Assembly (NCBI RefSeq): GCF_000766145.1
Contig: NZ_JNFB01000016.1
Location: forward strand, 1-62,772
DNA: 62,772 nt
Source of the DNA: Paenilisteria newyorkensis
GTDB lineage: Bacteria > Bacillota > Bacilli > Lactobacillales > Listeriaceae
Direction: 5' to 3'
Of the stretch, positions 61,685-62,772 are shown one piece after another. The notes beneath the pieces are model-generated. The model was not told where the DNA came from. It saw only the letters and a list, made by a program, of their open reading frames with translations, and did no database searches. Made by a program: the position numbers and the translations under genes. Every line of letters starts with the position of its first letter. Positions within the stretch are counted from its first letter, which is position 1.

Positions 61685-61722
61685 AAGAGAGGCGTCCAAT
61701 TTGGAGGTGTCTCTCTTTTTTT
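61685..61722 (+). terminator. Intrinsic terminator of fabF
   Basis: AAGAGAG and CTCTCTT outer stem with an inner TCCAATTTGGA, followed by seven T residues. Confidence 0.85.
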
Positions 61723-61756
61723 GAGCAATAAATTAGCATTTCTTATAAAAATAGCT

Positions 61757-61783
61757 TACAATTAAATTGTGCACAAATTAATT
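61757..61783 (+). promoter_or_regulatory. OhrR operator
   Basis: TACAATTAAATTGTG followed by CACAAATTAATT matches the tandem TACAATT-AATTGTA pattern bound by OhrR in Bacillus. It lies 14 bases before the ohrR start, so ohrR and ohrA are self-regulated. Confidence 0.82.
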
Positions 61784-61796
61784 AGGAGGAAGAACG

Positions 61797-62261
61797 ATGG
61801 CCAGTCAAAAACGAATCCTAGACGAACAACTTTGCTTTTCTATTTATACCGCCTCACGTGAATTCACGAAATTTTACCGACAAGCATTGGAACCTTTTCA
61901 ACTTACTTATCCGCAATATTTAGTCCTTTTGGCGCTTTGGGAAGAACCGAAGCAGCTGGTGAAAGAGCTAGGAAGCAACCTCTCACTCGACAGCGGAACC
62001 TTAACGCCGATGTTGAAGCGAATGGAAGGCATGGAACTAGTCAAACGATCACGCAGTACAGAAGACGAACGAAAAGTATACATCGAGCTCACCAAAAAAG
62101 CAGTGGATATGAAGCCAGCCGTTTTAGAAAGTGTAGCCGACTGCATCTCCAAGCTCGCATTTACCGAGCAAGATTACAAACAGATGCTAAAGGGAATAAA
62201 AGAACTGACGACCAAAATTCAAGAAAATAATGGAGGAACGAAACATGAAAAAATTATATGA
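61797..62261 (+). CDS. ohrR: Organic-hydroperoxide sensor OhrR (MarR family)
   Basis: A 154-residue MarR-type repressor. Cys13 in DEQLCFSIYTASREF is the single reactive cysteine that is oxidised by organic peroxides. The winged helix spans residues about 55-105 (SLDSGTLTPMLKRMEGMELVKRS in part). AGGAGGA precedes the ATG. There is no other cysteine except one near the C-terminal dimer helix, so it is close to the one-Cys class. It overlaps ohrA by 17 bases. Confidence 0.93.
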   Translation: MASQKRILDEQLCFSIYTASREFTKFYRQALEPFQLTYPQYLVLLALWEEPKQLVKELGSNLSLDSGTLTPMLKRMEGMELVKRSRSTEDERKVYIELTKKAVDMKPAVLESVADCISKLAFTEQDYKQMLKGIKELTTKIQENNGGTKHEKII

Positions 62262-62661
62262 AGCAACAGTAATCAATACCGGTGGACGTAAAGGAGAAGT
62301 ACATTCTCCAGACAACATTTTCTTCCAAGACATCGCATCACCAAAAGAACTAGGCGGCGAGGGCGGTTCAGGCTCAAATCCAGAACAATTATTTGCAGCT
62401 GGCTACTCCGCATGTTTCAATAGCGCGCTAGAATTAGTAATGTCCAAACAAAAAATCGAAGCAGCGAGCACAGTAGAAGGAACCGTATCGTTATACAGCG
62501 ATCCCGAAGATAACGGCTTCAAAATTGGTGTTGTCCTAGCTGTCCACATCGAAGGCGTTGATGCAGAAACTGCGCAAAAACTAGTAGAAACAGCTCACCA
62601 AGTATGCCCGTACTCGAAAGCAACACGCGGTAATATCGAAGTAGAATTAAACATTATCTAA
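62245..62661 (+). CDS. ohrA: Organic hydroperoxide resistance protein Ohr
   Basis: A 138-residue OsmC/Ohr-family thiol peroxidase that reduces organic hydroperoxides. The two catalytic cysteines are Cys57 in GYSACFNSALE and Cys121 in HQVCPYSKATRGN. GGAGGAACGAAAC precedes the ATG at 62245, inside the end of ohrR, so translation is probably coupled. The OhrR operator upstream of ohrR controls both. Confidence 0.95.
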   Translation: MKKLYEATVINTGGRKGEVHSPDNIFFQDIASPKELGGEGGSGSNPEQLFAAGYSACFNSALELVMSKQKIEAASTVEGTVSLYSDPEDNGFKIGVVLAVHIEGVDAETAQKLVETAHQVCPYSKATRGNIEVELNII

Positions 62662-62695
62662 ATACACAAAAATCCTGCCATACCTTTTCTAAAAA

Positions 62696-62772
62696 TGTAC
62701 TGAACCCCAAAAGTTGGACCAAATTTAATTAGACTTCTTGGCTGGCCTGAAGACGGTATTCTACCGGACTCA
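62696..62772. mobile_element. End of an IS3-family insertion sequence
   Basis: The terminal inverted repeat TGTACTGAACCCCAAAAGTT (62696-62715) is typical of the IS3/IS150 group, and a transposase reading frame faces into it. The element continues beyond the window. It lies 34 bases after the ohrA stop. Confidence 0.8.
62729..62772 (-). CDS. IS3-family transposase, C-terminal end only
   Basis: The minus-strand frame ends in SPVEYRLQASQEV and a TAA stop. That is the usual C-terminus of the DDE-type OrfB transposase of IS3 elements (rve domain, ending SPxEYR). Only 14 codons lie in the window; the rest is outside. Confidence 0.8.
   Translation of the reverse strand, partial: SPVEYRLQASQEV

Overview
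The window looks like a low-GC Gram-positive chromosome of the genus Listeria or a very close relative. The gene order aspartate aminotransferase, GlnQ/ArpJ, PitA with its DUF47 partner, a penicillin-binding protein, fumC, yheBA, yhaONM, prsA, hit, ecsAB, hmoB, hemEHY, then clpB, gpmA, a DUF2929 gene, fabH, fabF, ohrR, ohrA is, from memory, the order of the L. monocytogenes lmo2252 to lmo2199 segment read backwards. It is not a simple copy of that segment: about 20 kb of other genes sits between hemY and clpB, so I assign genus only. No rRNA, tRNA or CRISPR array was seen.

Layout. 1-12.8 kb holds transport and housekeeping genes: an amino-acid ABC system with a fused binding protein and permease, low-affinity phosphate uptake, an aldo/keto reductase with an AlkD-like repair protein and a VOC protein, a CNNM/CBS protein, a cation diffusion facilitator, and an arsenate-reductase-like protein that has lost its cysteines. 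13.2-24.2 kb is a run of plus-strand genes: class A PBP, fumarase, YheB, YheA, and the YhaO/YhaN/YhaM nuclease group. 24.6-34.1 kb covers secretion and heme: PrsA lipoprotein, HIT protein, EcsAB, heme monooxygenase and the HemE-HemH-HemY pathway.

34.2-54.4 kb looks accessory. It contains a small XRE regulator, a HAD phosphatase, the trehalose PTS (treB-treC) with TreR operators and a cre site, a two-component system coupled to an FtsX-type ABC transporter, treR, a stand-alone Cas6 endoribonuclease gene with no other cas gene or array, a BI-1 membrane protein, a secreted repeat protein, two tandem M20 amidohydrolases, an MFS transporter and an AraC regulator with a C-terminal barrel-like region. 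54.4-62.7 kb returns to the conserved backbone: CtsR-controlled clpB, gpmA, fabH, fabF, and the peroxide-sensing ohrR-ohrA pair. The window ends inside an IS3-family element.

The most unusual signal is non-coding. Five dispersed intergenic palindromes of 117-125 bp fall into two subfamilies that share a central hairpin in opposite orientations. The stems differ between copies by paired, compensating changes, so the fold rather than the sequence is conserved. I do not recognise this family. A second, different long foldback lies at 24.3-24.5 kb. Two long operator-like palindromes precede a 22-codon open frame at 58.6 kb.
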